Shown here piece after piece: positions 1 to 9,643 of a stretch of DNA of 64,000 bases. The stretch lies in the NCBI GenBank assembly GCA_947581635.1, contig CANPVE010000001.1, positions 302,982-366,981 of the forward strand, read 5' to 3'. Every line of letters starts with the position of its first letter. Position 1 is the first letter of the stretch. The DNA is from an uncultured Clostridia bacterium (GTDB taxonomy: Bacteria; Bacillota; Clostridia; Oscillospirales; Acutalibacteraceae). Position numbers and translations under genes: made by a program. The notes beneath the pieces were generated by a model that was not told the DNA's origin, made no database searches, and saw only the letters and a list, made by a program, of their open reading frames with translations.

Positions 1-1349
1 GTCTTGAGGCGGCTGACGGCGCGAATTTGGCGAATGCGCTTACGCTCGGTGTTGAGGCGGCTTACAAGGCGGTTATGAAGCCCACCGAGGGTACCATTCT
101 CACTGTAGCTCGCGTTGCCGCCGAGAGAGGCCGCGTCGCTGCCAGCTTTAATAACGACGCCAATTATGTTTGGGATGAGATATGCAACGCCGCCGAGGAC
201 GCGTTGGAAACCACTCCCGAGCTTCTCCCCGTACTTAAGAGAGCGGGCGTTGTGGACGCGGGAGGTCAAGGTCTTTGCCTTATATTCCGCGGTATGCAGT
301 CGGTATTCCGCGACGGTATAATTGCAGCTCCCGAAACCCAGAGTGCGTCCGAGTCGGCAACCGATGCGGATTCTTTCAAGAAGACGGTTGCCCAGTTTGA
401 CGAGGTTATCAATTTCACATACTGCACTGAATTTATAGTAGAGAAAGAAAACGACAACGATCCCGCAAAGCTGAGAGCTTTCCTGGAAACTATCGGCGAC
501 TGTGTTGTAGTTGTAGACGACGAAGAGATAATCAAAGTTCATGTTCACACCAATCAGCCAGGCGATGCTATAAGCAATGGTCTGACATATGGCAGCCTTA
601 TTTCAAGCAAGATAGAGAATATGCGTAAGCAGCATGAGGACGCGGGCGCAAGCGCACCCAAGAAGCTGGAGCGCGTTGACCCGGTAGAGGGCGCTGTGGG
701 CTTTGTCGCGGTAGCGGCGGGCAACGGCATTGTCTCGCTTTTCCACGATCTCGGCTGCGAGAATGTTGTTTCGGGCGGTCAGACTATGAACCCCTCCACA
801 GAGGATATTCTTGAGGCAGTGCAGGCCACTGCGGCTTCAACGGTATTCGTCCTGCCGAACAACAAAAACATAATTATGGCTGCCGAACAGGCTGTCCCGC
901 TTGCCGACAGACGGATCATAGTGCTTCCCACCAAGACGATTCCGCAAGGTTTGACGGCAATGCTCACATATGACCCCGATGCGGCTGACGATGAGAATGC
1001 TGCGGAGATGTTCAAGGCTGCGGAGAGAGTGAGCACGGGTCAGGTGACTTACGCCGCAAGAAATTCCGAGTTCGATGACAGGAAGATCAAGGAGGGCGAA
1101 TTGCTGGGTTTGGTCAACGGTAAGCTTGCGTTTACCGAGAAGAATCGCGGCAAGGCTATTGTAAGGCTGGCAAAGCAGATGATAGACAAGAAGTCTTCGT
1201 TTATAACTCTGATTTACGGCGAGGGTGTCGACGATGATGAGGCTGAGGAGACGCGCAGACTCATCGAAAGTAAGATCGCGAAAAATGTGGAAGTAACTCT
1301 TGTAAACGGCGGTCAGCCTGTCTACTACTATATTCTCTCGGTGGAATAA
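1..1349 (+). CDS. fakA: DAK2-domain / fatty acid kinase catalytic subunit-like protein (YloV/FakA family), 5' truncated by window edge
   Basis: Frame stays open upstream of the listed ORF start (LEAADGANLANALTLGVEAAYKAV...). DAK2 N-terminal part followed by DegV-like C-terminal region. Directly followed by recG, a common Firmicutes order. Confidence 0.8.
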   Translation, partial: LEAADGANLANALTLGVEAAYKAVMKPTEGTILTVARVAAERGRVAASFNNDANYVWDEICNAAEDALETTPELLPVLKRAGVVDAGGQGLCLIFRGMQSVFRDGIIAAPETQSASESATDADSFKKTVAQFDEVINFTYCTEFIVEKENDNDPAKLRAFLETIGDCVVVVDDEEIIKVHVHTNQPGDAISNGLTYGSLISSKIENMRKQHEDAGASAPKKLERVDPVEGAVGFVAVAAGNGIVSLFHDLGCENVVSGGQTMNPSTEDILEAVQATAASTVFVLPNNKNIIMAAEQAVPLADRRIIVLPTKTIPQGLTAMLTYDPDAADDENAAEMFKAAERVSTGQVTYAARNSEFDDRKIKEGELLGLVNGKLAFTEKNRGKAIVRLAKQMIDKKSSFITLIYGEGVDDDEAEETRRLIESKIAKNVEVTLVNGGQPVYYYILSVE

Positions 1350-1353
1350 TTGG

Positions 1354-3432
1354 ATGGAAAAAAAGAAGTTTGATTTAAATAAAATTGAATCCAAACCGCT
1401 TAAATATTTTAAGGGTGTCGGTGAGAAACGCGCGGAGCTTTTTAATAAGCTCGGTATCGGTTCCTCCGATGCCCTTTTGCGGTATTATCCGCGCGAATAT
1501 GAGGATTGGAGCAAATGCATATCGGTTGACGAAGCGAAGGCGAACGCAGAGAGCGGCGAGATATGCTGTATTCGAGCTACGGTGTCAGCTCAGGTGCGCT
1601 CGGTATTCCTAAAAGGCGGCAAGACAATTTATTCGACCCGTGCCGTTGACGATGCGGGCAAGGGATTCCGCCTTACCTTTTTCAACAACCCGTATATTCC
1701 AAAGATGCTGATACAGGGCAGTGAGTATGTTTTCCGAGGCAAATTGTTTGTGGGCAAAAACGGCGCGGAGATGACCTCTCCGATGTTTGACGGAGGAGAC
1801 TGCAACAAAATAGTTCCTGTCTATCGTTCTACGGAAGGGCTCCCATCCCGCCAGATTGCCAAGGTTGTAGAGCAGGTGCTTGCCGAATTGCCGGAAGATA
1901 TGTGCGATCCGCTTCCAGCGCATATTCGCGCAAAATACAAGCTGTGCCATATCCGCTATGCGCTCAATCAAATACACTTCCCGGATGACAGGGAAACACT
2001 TGCGACGGCGCGTGACCGACTGGTGTTTGAAGAACTGCTTATATTACAACTTGGATTACTCAGGCTCAAGGGACGCCAGCGAGGCGCGGCGGGAGTTGTG
2101 CTCGAGCGGGATTTCACGGATGAATTCTGGTCTTTGCTTACATTTAAGCCCACTAATGCACAGGTGCGGGCGGCGCGTGAAGCTGTGCGCGACATGATGA
2201 GCGGGGAGCGTCCCATGTCACGTCTGCTTCAAGGCGATGTAGGTTCAGGCAAAACCGCAGTTGCGGCGGCGGTATGCTATACAGCGGCAAAAAACGGGGT
2301 ACAGTCCGCGCTCATGGCGCCTACGGAAATTTTGGCGGAGCAGCATTTCCGATCAATATCGGAGCTGCTGGAGCCGTGTGGTATTCATGTGGGACTGCTC
2401 ACCGGATCTATGACTGCCGCCCAGAAGCGCAACACAAAGGAGCTTGCAGCGCTGGGAATGATAGATCTGCTGATAGGCACTCACGCGCTGATATCCGACG
2501 GTGTGGAATTTGCTTCGCTCGGACTGGTAATCACTGACGAACAGCACCGATTCGGCGTGAATCAGCGCGGCGCGCTGGCCGCAAAGGGCAAAAATCCGCA
2601 TATTCTGGTTATGTCGGCAACGCCGATACCGCGGACATTGGCGTTGATAATTTACGGTGATCTGGATATATCGGTTCTCGACGAGATGCCTGAAGGGCGT
2701 GTGCCTATAGATACTTTTTTCGTGGACAGCGGCAAGCGGCAGCGTGCTTATAATTTCGTAAAGAAACACATTGCCGAAGGGCGGCAGGGCTACGTGATTT
2801 GTCCATTGGTAGAGGAGGGCGAGAACAGCGGAGATCTGAAAGCGGCGATGAGTTATGCCGAAAGCCTGTCTGACGGTTATCTCAGCGGTTGTCGGGTAGG
2901 TCTGCTTCACGGAAGGATGAAAGGGGCAGAAAAGGATGAGGTTATGCGGCAGTTCGCTGAGGGAAAACTCGACGTTTTGGTTTCAACCACAGTGGTTGAA
3001 GTCGGCGTTAATGTTCCGAACGCCGTAATTATGATAATAGAGAATGCCGAGCGTTTCGGCTTGTCCCAGCTTCATCAACTTCGCGGGCGCGTCGGGCGCG
3101 GCAAATGGAAATCCTACTGTATTCTGATAAGCGATGTTCGGAACGACGCGACGGTCTCTCGTCTGCGCACCATGTGTAAAACCACTGATGGCTTTGCCAT
3201 AGCCAACGAGGATTTGAAGCAGCGCGGCCCGGGTGATTTTTTCGGTTCGCGTCAGCACGGGCTGCCCGATATGAAGATAGCCGACATCATGACCGATATG
3301 CATATATTCACGATGGCACAGGAGGCGGCAAAGGACGTATTGCATGACGATCCCGAGCTTTCTTCGCGTGAAAATGCCGGACTTGCCGAGGAGACAGAGC
3401 GTTTGTTCGACGGGGCAAGGGCTATGAATTGA
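1354..3432 (+). CDS. recG: ATP-dependent DNA helicase RecG
   Basis: 692 aa; Walker A GDVGSGKTAVA, DEQHRFG, SATPIPRTLAL, QLRGRVGRG and QRGPGDFFGSRQHG motifs. Confidence 0.97.
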   Translation: MEKKKFDLNKIESKPLKYFKGVGEKRAELFNKLGIGSSDALLRYYPREYEDWSKCISVDEAKANAESGEICCIRATVSAQVRSVFLKGGKTIYSTRAVDDAGKGFRLTFFNNPYIPKMLIQGSEYVFRGKLFVGKNGAEMTSPMFDGGDCNKIVPVYRSTEGLPSRQIAKVVEQVLAELPEDMCDPLPAHIRAKYKLCHIRYALNQIHFPDDRETLATARDRLVFEELLILQLGLLRLKGRQRGAAGVVLERDFTDEFWSLLTFKPTNAQVRAAREAVRDMMSGERPMSRLLQGDVGSGKTAVAAAVCYTAAKNGVQSALMAPTEILAEQHFRSISELLEPCGIHVGLLTGSMTAAQKRNTKELAALGMIDLLIGTHALISDGVEFASLGLVITDEQHRFGVNQRGALAAKGKNPHILVMSATPIPRTLALIIYGDLDISVLDEMPEGRVPIDTFFVDSGKRQRAYNFVKKHIAEGRQGYVICPLVEEGENSGDLKAAMSYAESLSDGYLSGCRVGLLHGRMKGAEKDEVMRQFAEGKLDVLVSTTVVEVGVNVPNAVIMIIENAERFGLSQLHQLRGRVGRGKWKSYCILISDVRNDATVSRLRTMCKTTDGFAIANEDLKQRGPGDFFGSRQHGLPDMKIADIMTDMHIFTMAQEAAKDVLHDDPELSSRENAGLAEETERLFDGARAMN

Positions 3433-3435
3433 TAT

Positions 3436-3482
3436 AAAAAAATCCTTGCGGATCAGCGTAATGCAATCTGCGAGGATTTTTG
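3436..3482. terminator. Bidirectional rho-independent terminator between convergent recG and carD-like gene
   Basis: aaaaaatccttgcggat...atctgcgaggatttttgtttt inverted repeat with A and T flanks. Confidence 0.8.
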
Positions 3483-3496
3483 TTTTAGCACGTTCT

Positions 3497-4003
3497 TTAT
3501 TTCGACATTCCTATGCGGTCCCTGATATACGCCTTAGCCTCGTCAGGGGTTATGTTGAGTACGAACGCAAACTCGGTATTTATGATTTTTTCCGCTTCCC
3601 TGAGGATACGCTCGTCCGACGAATTTAATTTCTTATGTACGGCGAGCTGAGCCTGCTGTTTATTGTAAATAGTTCCCGCGAGCGCGATTATGCCTCTGCG
3701 ATCCCCGCTTTGCAGTATCTCGTTAAACTTTTCCTTGCGTGCCTTGTGATCATCCACCCAGTAAATTTCGGTGTCGGCAGCCTTGTCCAAAAGTTCCCCG
3801 ATTTCCTCCTCTGTGATGAGAGGCTTCGCCTTGTTTACCAGAGTGGGGTTGTTCATGGGAATGTACACGGTGGAATTATCCTTGCCTGTTGATCTAAGGA
3901 CATAATAATCCGTCTTTTTACCGCAGACTTCTTTCTGTGTGGTCTGTTCAATGGTAAAGATTCCTTCTGCGCCAAATACGACAGTATCACCTATGTTCAA
4001 CAT
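3497..4003 (-). CDS. CarD-family transcriptional regulator
   Basis: 168 aa; N-terminal MLNIGDTVVFGAEGIFTIEQ...YYVLRS...VYIPMNNP is typical of the CarD/CdnL RNA-polymerase-interacting domain. Confidence 0.85.
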   Translation of the reverse strand: MLNIGDTVVFGAEGIFTIEQTTQKEVCGKKTDYYVLRSTGKDNSTVYIPMNNPTLVNKAKPLITEEEIGELLDKAADTEIYWVDDHKARKEKFNEILQSGDRRGIIALAGTIYNKQQAQLAVHKKLNSSDERILREAEKIINTEFAFVLNITPDEAKAYIRDRIGMSK

Positions 4004-4279
4004 AAAGAGTCACCTCATTCACAAAATATAAAATGGCCTCACGTTACAGCAGAATGCCCGGCGCTGTCCGTTGTGATCCCGGGATACCACGCAGACGGCC
4101 GACATTTACCCGAGTATTATTATATCATTTTTCCGTAAAAATTGACATAGGCTGATTTAACAAACTTTTTACACTGTTTTAAATAAATATTTGGCGTTTA
4201 ATTTTAATTAATCTATATTAGTGCAAATTTATTTATAAATTTTGTAGAAAAATAATTCGGTCATAGTGATGCACAGGAC

Positions 4280-4385
4280 AACAGCGTTTAAAATAATTAT
4301 CGAAGCGTGGAAATCCATGTGGCACTGTCCCACTCTCCGCGATGGCGTTTTACAAGCGAAGCCGTAGGCTGGAGCGAGCATAATA
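4280..4385 (+). repeat. Copy A of an interspersed intergenic repeat family (see findings)
   Basis: acaacagcgtttaaaataattatcgaagcgtggaaatcca aligns with copies at 19900 and 35697; weaker similarity continues (acaagcgaagccgtaggctggagcgagc). Confidence 0.6.
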
Positions 4386-4399
4386 CATTGCAAATTTGC

Positions 4400-4428
4400 T
4401 TGTAATAATTTAGGGGATATGCTATAAT
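4400..4428 (+). promoter_or_regulatory. Putative sigma-A-type promoter for the TPR gene
   Basis: ttgtaa - 17 nt - tataat. Confidence 0.5.
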
Positions 4429-4517
4429 TAATCCTGTGTAACAAGAGTAAATTGTTTTTACTGTTATTGTGTTTTTATTTAATGATGAATTATAACACTT
4501 GGGAGGAATATCGTAAA

Positions 4518-7500
4518 TTGGGAAACAAGTATTCAAAGATAACCAAAATTCTTGCCAAAGCCGAATTACTGACATCCGAGGCCCTGAGCGCAGAAAAAAC
4601 AAAACGCAGAGACAAAAAATTCGCCGCAGCCGAGAAGCTGGGGAGAAAGGCGCTTGCACTCAGCCGTGAAGAGATTTCGGCAGATAGTGGCGTTAGCGGG
4701 TACAATGATTTTATTTCATCTGTATATCGACTCAGCACTGTTCTAATGCGCCAAGGGAGGAGCGATGAGGCCGAACCGATGCTGTCTGAATGTTGTTCAA
4801 TGGAATTTTGCGATAAGCACAGGCTGGGGGTTGCCTGCAATGCGTATTACGGAAGCGTTCTTTGTGAGCGCGGCGACTATAACTCCGCAGGCAAGCTGCT
4901 GTCCAAAATGATGAAGGCAGCGGAAGAATACGTTTTTACCGACGACTGCTATGCCCTGTGTATGGGTTACGGAAATGCCGCCGCCGCATTCACCTATTCC
5001 GATGGGGCGTATTCGGGAAGCCAATTTATCGAGCCTGTCAAGAAGCTGCTGGAACTGAGAGAACACGGAGTTGACGTGGGCAGCGGCAATGTAAAAAAGG
5101 CGGCGTACTTTGCGGCGAGTGAAGCCCTTTATCGAACCTGTTACGATCCGGTTTCCAACACCGAGGCGGGCGACGCGGCTAATTTGGCCCAATGCTGCAT
5201 TGACGAGTGTACCAAATCCGGCGATAAGGATTTCTATTTGCCCGCAGCCATGAGAATTGCCGCCCTTGCGACAGCGCGTGACTGTCAGTTTGGTGACTGT
5301 GTGAAGGCGTGCAATGATACGCTTGATATCTGCTCGTCCTACAAATATGGCGAGGGAGAATCGAGCTTTGGCAGCATCCAGAATATCGCGGCGGATATGA
5401 ATTTGCTGCTTGGTATCATGCATTATCGCGTCTCACATTTTGAAGAGTGCATAGAATATTTTAAGGCGGCAATTTCAGCTCTTGAGGCGGACGCCCGAGG
5501 TCGGCGGCTCAATGAGGTTGGCTATGTGGAGGTTGAGCGTATAATTATGCGTATGACTTCCGCAGAGAAATCGGAATTTGCCCACAGATATCTCGGTCTT
5601 GCGATGTTTGCCTTGGACGACAAGTACAAAGCCGCAGAGTGTGTGTCAATCGTACGCAAAGGAGCACAGCTTATCGAGCAAAATGAGCAGAGTGAGCCAT
5701 ATCTGGGATTGTTGATTTCGTGGGATTATCATATAATTTCGCAAATGCTTGAAAAGGGTGGAGATGCCGAGACGGCCAGGCAATTTGATGAGATGGGCAA
5801 GAGCCGTGCGTATCTGGCGTTTGCAAGCCTCAGCGTAGATTCGCTGCATGACAAGCATATGGAGAACCTTCGTGCGCGCAAAAGAACCGCGTTGCGTCTG
5901 GGGCTCCTGGAACTTTACGGAGATTACGCCAGCGTTGAGATAATGCTCAGCCAACGTCCATATGCCGAAGAAGATCATGAAAATCTCGCCCGCCTTAACT
6001 TTGAAATAGGTGAATACTATCGCATTGTGGGAAAGCATCAGTTGGCTGTTGAGCATTACGATGCTGTGCGCAAACACACCTTTGACCAAGAAGGCAATAC
6101 CTATTACAACGTTGATGAGCATGATTTTTGGGAGGTATCTGCCGTAGCCAAAGCGGCTTGCATGGTCAGACTTAACGAGATGCCGAAGGCGCGCAGAGCT
6201 TACTCGGAATTTGTGGAGTATCAGCGCGGCAGAGAGGGAGGGGAACTCAGCAAAAAACAGCTTGTAAGTATAGCAAACGTGGCACGCGATATCGGGTTGA
6301 ACCCTGCTGCGTGCGCGGAATACCTCCATGTAGCGGCCGTTGCCTTTGACGATGTGGAAGATGAAAATCTATATGCCGCCGAGCTTTTCAATCAGGAGGG
6401 AATTTGCTGGTACAATTCGTCACCTGAAACAGATGTTCCTGACGGTATGGAAATTGAAATGAGCGACGCTACCGAGCGCGCGGCGGCGCTTACGAGTAAA
6501 TTCTCAGAGAGGGAACTGGCGGCGTTTGAGAACTCCTACAGCAGACTTATGAACTGCGATCCCAATAATTCCGGCGTGGTTAATCTGCTTCCATCGCTCC
6601 TTTCCAACATAGGCGAGTGCTATGTTCGCGTTGAAAATTACGATAAAAGTCTAAAGTATTACCTCAATTCGGTGAGCGCGTTTGAAAATATGTTCGCCTT
6701 CAAGGAATTTTCCGAAAAGCCGAAATCTGAACAGGCGTTATATGTTATGCAGTACGGCGTGTGCTTTAAAGCCTTGGGTGAGATATGCGACTCAATGGGA
6801 GATAACAACGGCTCGTTAGATTACTTTACAAAGGCCATAGAGGTTTTCGAGAGAATTGACTCGGACTCTGCGCGACATGAACTTGCATATTGTTTGAATG
6901 CGCGGGGCTGCATACGCTACAGGCTTGGGGATTATCACGGCGAGGTGGAGGATATTACGCGTGCCATTGCCCTCAAAAAGGACGACAAGGGCAGCGAAAT
7001 CACTATGGCGATAATGCTCAAAAACCGCTCAGATGCGTACAGAGAACTCGGAAACTATCGAAGTATGCATTCGGATTTGACAAAATCCATAGATATGCTT
7101 GACGGTTCGGGAATGCCTCAGGAAATACTGAATTCATTTTACGGTTCTCATTGGTTCTCGATGGGTGTTTGCCAGGAAGGTCTGCATATGGCAGGCAAGG
7201 CTGCCGACTCCTACAGAAAAGCCGCAAAATACATCAGATCTTCCGATGAAAATTCTCACGATGATTCCAACACTTTCATGCGCGCGATGTGCCACTTCCG
7301 ACGTGCGGTGTGCCTTTGCAGGCGGGACGAACAGGAGTTCTACGGGGCGTTGTTTGAATACAACAACGCTATAGGTCTGCTGGAAAATCTTCCTTCTTCC
7401 AAAGAGAAGAACGAAAATCTCAGGCAATTTTTATCATCACGTGGCAATCTGTATGAGGTGTTCCGAGAGATAGATCTGGCCAAGGCGGACTATAGCCGTG

Positions 7501-7541
7501 CGGAGATGTTGGGATCAGCGGCAGAAGAGGCTGACGCCTGA
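4518..7541 (+). CDS. Large tetratricopeptide-repeat (TPR) protein
   Basis: About 1000 aa, helical repeats throughout (e.g. SLKYYLNSVSAFENM, GSLDYFTKAIEVFERI, RYRLGDYHGEVEDITRAIALK). TTG at 4518 is preceded by gggagga at good spacing; ORF track starts at 4452 and an ATG lies at 4482, so the start is uncertain. Confidence 0.75.
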   Translation: MGNKYSKITKILAKAELLTSEALSAEKTKRRDKKFAAAEKLGRKALALSREEISADSGVSGYNDFISSVYRLSTVLMRQGRSDEAEPMLSECCSMEFCDKHRLGVACNAYYGSVLCERGDYNSAGKLLSKMMKAAEEYVFTDDCYALCMGYGNAAAAFTYSDGAYSGSQFIEPVKKLLELREHGVDVGSGNVKKAAYFAASEALYRTCYDPVSNTEAGDAANLAQCCIDECTKSGDKDFYLPAAMRIAALATARDCQFGDCVKACNDTLDICSSYKYGEGESSFGSIQNIAADMNLLLGIMHYRVSHFEECIEYFKAAISALEADARGRRLNEVGYVEVERIIMRMTSAEKSEFAHRYLGLAMFALDDKYKAAECVSIVRKGAQLIEQNEQSEPYLGLLISWDYHIISQMLEKGGDAETARQFDEMGKSRAYLAFASLSVDSLHDKHMENLRARKRTALRLGLLELYGDYASVEIMLSQRPYAEEDHENLARLNFEIGEYYRIVGKHQLAVEHYDAVRKHTFDQEGNTYYNVDEHDFWEVSAVAKAACMVRLNEMPKARRAYSEFVEYQRGREGGELSKKQLVSIANVARDIGLNPAACAEYLHVAAVAFDDVEDENLYAAELFNQEGICWYNSSPETDVPDGMEIEMSDATERAAALTSKFSERELAAFENSYSRLMNCDPNNSGVVNLLPSLLSNIGECYVRVENYDKSLKYYLNSVSAFENMFAFKEFSEKPKSEQALYVMQYGVCFKALGEICDSMGDNNGSLDYFTKAIEVFERIDSDSARHELAYCLNARGCIRYRLGDYHGEVEDITRAIALKKDDKGSEITMAIMLKNRSDAYRELGNYRSMHSDLTKSIDMLDGSGMPQEILNSFYGSHWFSMGVCQEGLHMAGKAADSYRKAAKYIRSSDENSHDDSNTFMRAMCHFRRAVCLCRRDEQEFYGALFEYNNAIGLLENLPSSKEKNENLRQFLSSRGNLYEVFREIDLAKADYSRAEMLGSAAEEADA

Positions 7542-7556
7542 GCATTTGTGTGTTGA

Positions 7557-7638
7557 TGTAAATTCTCTCGTCCAGCAAAAGAATACAATTTGAATCGTTT
7601 ACACCCGGGTAAGAGCGCACAGCCGTGCGGAATTTACA
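7557..7638 (+). promoter_or_regulatory. Candidate structured 5' leader upstream of the NCS2 permease
   Basis: Perfect 9-bp closing stem tgtaaattc/gaatttaca enclosing an inner cgcac-agcc-gtgcg hairpin, ~70 nt upstream of the permease start. Confidence 0.35.
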
Positions 7639-7706
7639 CTATATAGACATTAATTATTGATTTCAGGGAACTTGGTGTGCTTTGAAATTAACAGGGAGGT
7701 ATTTTT

Positions 7707-9065
7707 TTGGAGAAGCTCTTCAAACTCAAAGAACATGGTACAAACGTGAGGACGGAAATAATTGCCGGCTTGACAACATTCTTTGCAATGGCGTATATAA
7801 TATTCCTCAACCCGGCAATTCTGGGCGAAGGTTCGCCTGCTGGAATGGCAAATACGGCCGTGATAACAGCCACCTGCATCGGCGCGGCGTTGGGTACATG
7901 GCTTATAGGCTGGTTGTCAAATTATCCCATGGCTCAGGCCCCCGGATTGGGACTTAACGCCGTGTTTTCCTACACGCTCTGCGGCACCTTCGGTCTGTCC
8001 GCAGGCGCGGCATTGTCCGCAGTATTTATTTCCGGCATTATCTTCATTTTGCTCACTGTCACCGGGGCGAGAACCGCGATCGTCAAGGCGATACCGGTCA
8101 ACTTGAAGAAGGCTATCGGCGCGGGCATAGGATTGTTTGTGGCTCTGATAGGATTTGTCAACGCGGGCATAGTAGTGGGAGAAAAATCCACCTCAACTAC
8201 GGTTGGTCTTGGCAATTTTGCTTCGCCCACAGTGCTGCTTGCGTGTGTGGGTCTCATCATCACCATAGTGCTCGTGGTTGCCAAGGTTCCCGGTGCTCTC
8301 TTTGTTTCCATGATGACCACATCGGTGATAGGCTGTATCTGTCAGTTTGTGTTCCATATAGAGATGGGTGTTACTGCCCCTACAAGCTGGATTCCTTATC
8401 TCGACTTCTCGATGTTCGCAAAGTGCTTTACGAGCTTTGGAGAATTGATTTCGGCTCCCATAGCCTCGTTGATAGCCACGATGATAACGCTGGTTTTGGT
8501 TGATATGTTCGACACCATAGGCACGCTTGTGGGAGCGGCGGACAAGGCCGGATACCTCGATGAGAACGGCGATCTTCCCAAGATTGAGAGGGCAATGCTT
8601 GCCGACGCCGTTGCAACCTCCGCAGGCGCTGTGGTGGGTACATCTACCGTCACTACATATGTTGAATCCACTGCGGGCATTTCGGCCGGAGGCAAGACGG
8701 GTCTGACTTCGATGGTAACAGGCATATGCTTCGTGCTGTCGCTTTTCCTCTCACCGATAGTCGGTCTTGTGCCCGGCGCGGCTACTGCTCCAGTGCTGAT
8801 TGTGGTGGGAGTTATGATGTGCGGCTCACTCAAGGACATTGACTGGTCCGATATCGAGGTTGCTATTCCTTGTTTCCTTACAGTAGTGGGTATGCCTTTC
8901 TTTTACTCAATTACAGACGGTCTGGCTTTCGGCTTTATCGCATATGTGGTGGTTAAGCTCACAAAGGGCAAGGTTAAGGAAATCCATCCGCTCGTATATG
9001 TGATAGTCGCGCTGTTCCTGATCAAGTACTTAATCAGCGCGCTTACCACAATTGGCATCATCTGA
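7707..9065 (+). CDS. NCS2 family (AzgA/GhxP-like) purine/nucleobase permease
   Basis: 452 aa polytopic; TFFAMAYIIFLNPAIL, APGLGLNAVFSYT, DMFDTIGTLVGAA motifs; TTG start with agggaggt RBS. Confidence 0.93.
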   Translation: MEKLFKLKEHGTNVRTEIIAGLTTFFAMAYIIFLNPAILGEGSPAGMANTAVITATCIGAALGTWLIGWLSNYPMAQAPGLGLNAVFSYTLCGTFGLSAGAALSAVFISGIIFILLTVTGARTAIVKAIPVNLKKAIGAGIGLFVALIGFVNAGIVVGEKSTSTTVGLGNFASPTVLLACVGLIITIVLVVAKVPGALFVSMMTTSVIGCICQFVFHIEMGVTAPTSWIPYLDFSMFAKCFTSFGELISAPIASLIATMITLVLVDMFDTIGTLVGAADKAGYLDENGDLPKIERAMLADAVATSAGAVVGTSTVTTYVESTAGISAGGKTGLTSMVTGICFVLSLFLSPIVGLVPGAATAPVLIVVGVMMCGSLKDIDWSDIEVAIPCFLTVVGMPFFYSITDGLAFGFIAYVVVKLTKGKVKEIHPLVYVIVALFLIKYLISALTTIGII

Positions 9066-9160
9066 TTTTTAATCTTGTTCACACGGTCTTTGCTCCGGTC
9101 GCCGGATAAAACAGTGATTCAAATTGTATTAATATATTCATGTATCCAGAATAAAAAATC

Positions 9161-9208
9161 GACAGCGCCTCTGGTTTCCGACTGTTCGGAAGAGAGGCGC
9201 TGTCTTTT
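9161..9208 (+). terminator. Rho-independent terminator
   Basis: gacagcgcctct...agaggcgctgtcttttgtt. Confidence 0.8.
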
Positions 9209-9258
9209 GTTGGGTCAGGGGGATAATTTCGGATTCAATCAGATTACCCGATTAAAGA

Positions 9259-9450
9259 TTATCTGTTGAAGCAGCCACAGCCGCAGCCGCAGATGGTGTC
9301 GTTGTCACCAAGGGTGCCATTGCCGTTGCAGTGGTCATGATGGCAGCAGCAGCAATCATCGTTATTATTGTTGTCCTGAATGAGAAGCAGGATAACAAGC
9401 AGGATGATGATCCATGTGACGGAACCACCGAAGCCGAAGAAATTGTTCAT
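9259..9450 (-). CDS. Small membrane-anchored Cys/His/Asn-rich protein (63 aa)
   Basis: MNNFFGFGGSVTWIIILLVILLLIQDNNNNDDCCCCHHDHCNGNGTLGDNDTICGCGCGCFNR; start preceded on the minus strand by aaaaaaggaggtaagacgct; terminator downstream of neither neighbour overlaps it. Confidence 0.75.
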   Translation of the reverse strand: MNNFFGFGGSVTWIIILLVILLLIQDNNNNDDCCCCHHDHCNGNGTLGDNDTICGCGCGCFNR

Positions 9451-9526
9451 AGCGTCTTACCTCCTTTTTTTTGGTTTCTCTACATAATATGTCATATGTA
9501 GGCGGCAGGTGATTGGAATTTTGCGA

Positions 9527-9582
9527 TAAAAAATCTTCACCCCAAAGCCATTATAACTAAGCTTTTGGGTGAAGATTTTTTT
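9527..9582. terminator. Rho-independent terminator (bidirectional look)
   Basis: aaaaaatcttcacccaaaag-type inverted repeat: aaaaaatcttcaccccaaagcc...gcttttgggtgaagattttttt. Confidence 0.75.
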
Positions 9583-9643
9583 GTTTTTTAATTGGAGTTC
9601 CGCATAAAGAGATAACGGGCAATTTAAGATGTCTATTTTTATG

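Noticed and set aside
5646-6329. 227-aa minus-strand ORF
   Set aside because: Antisense shadow of the TPR gene.
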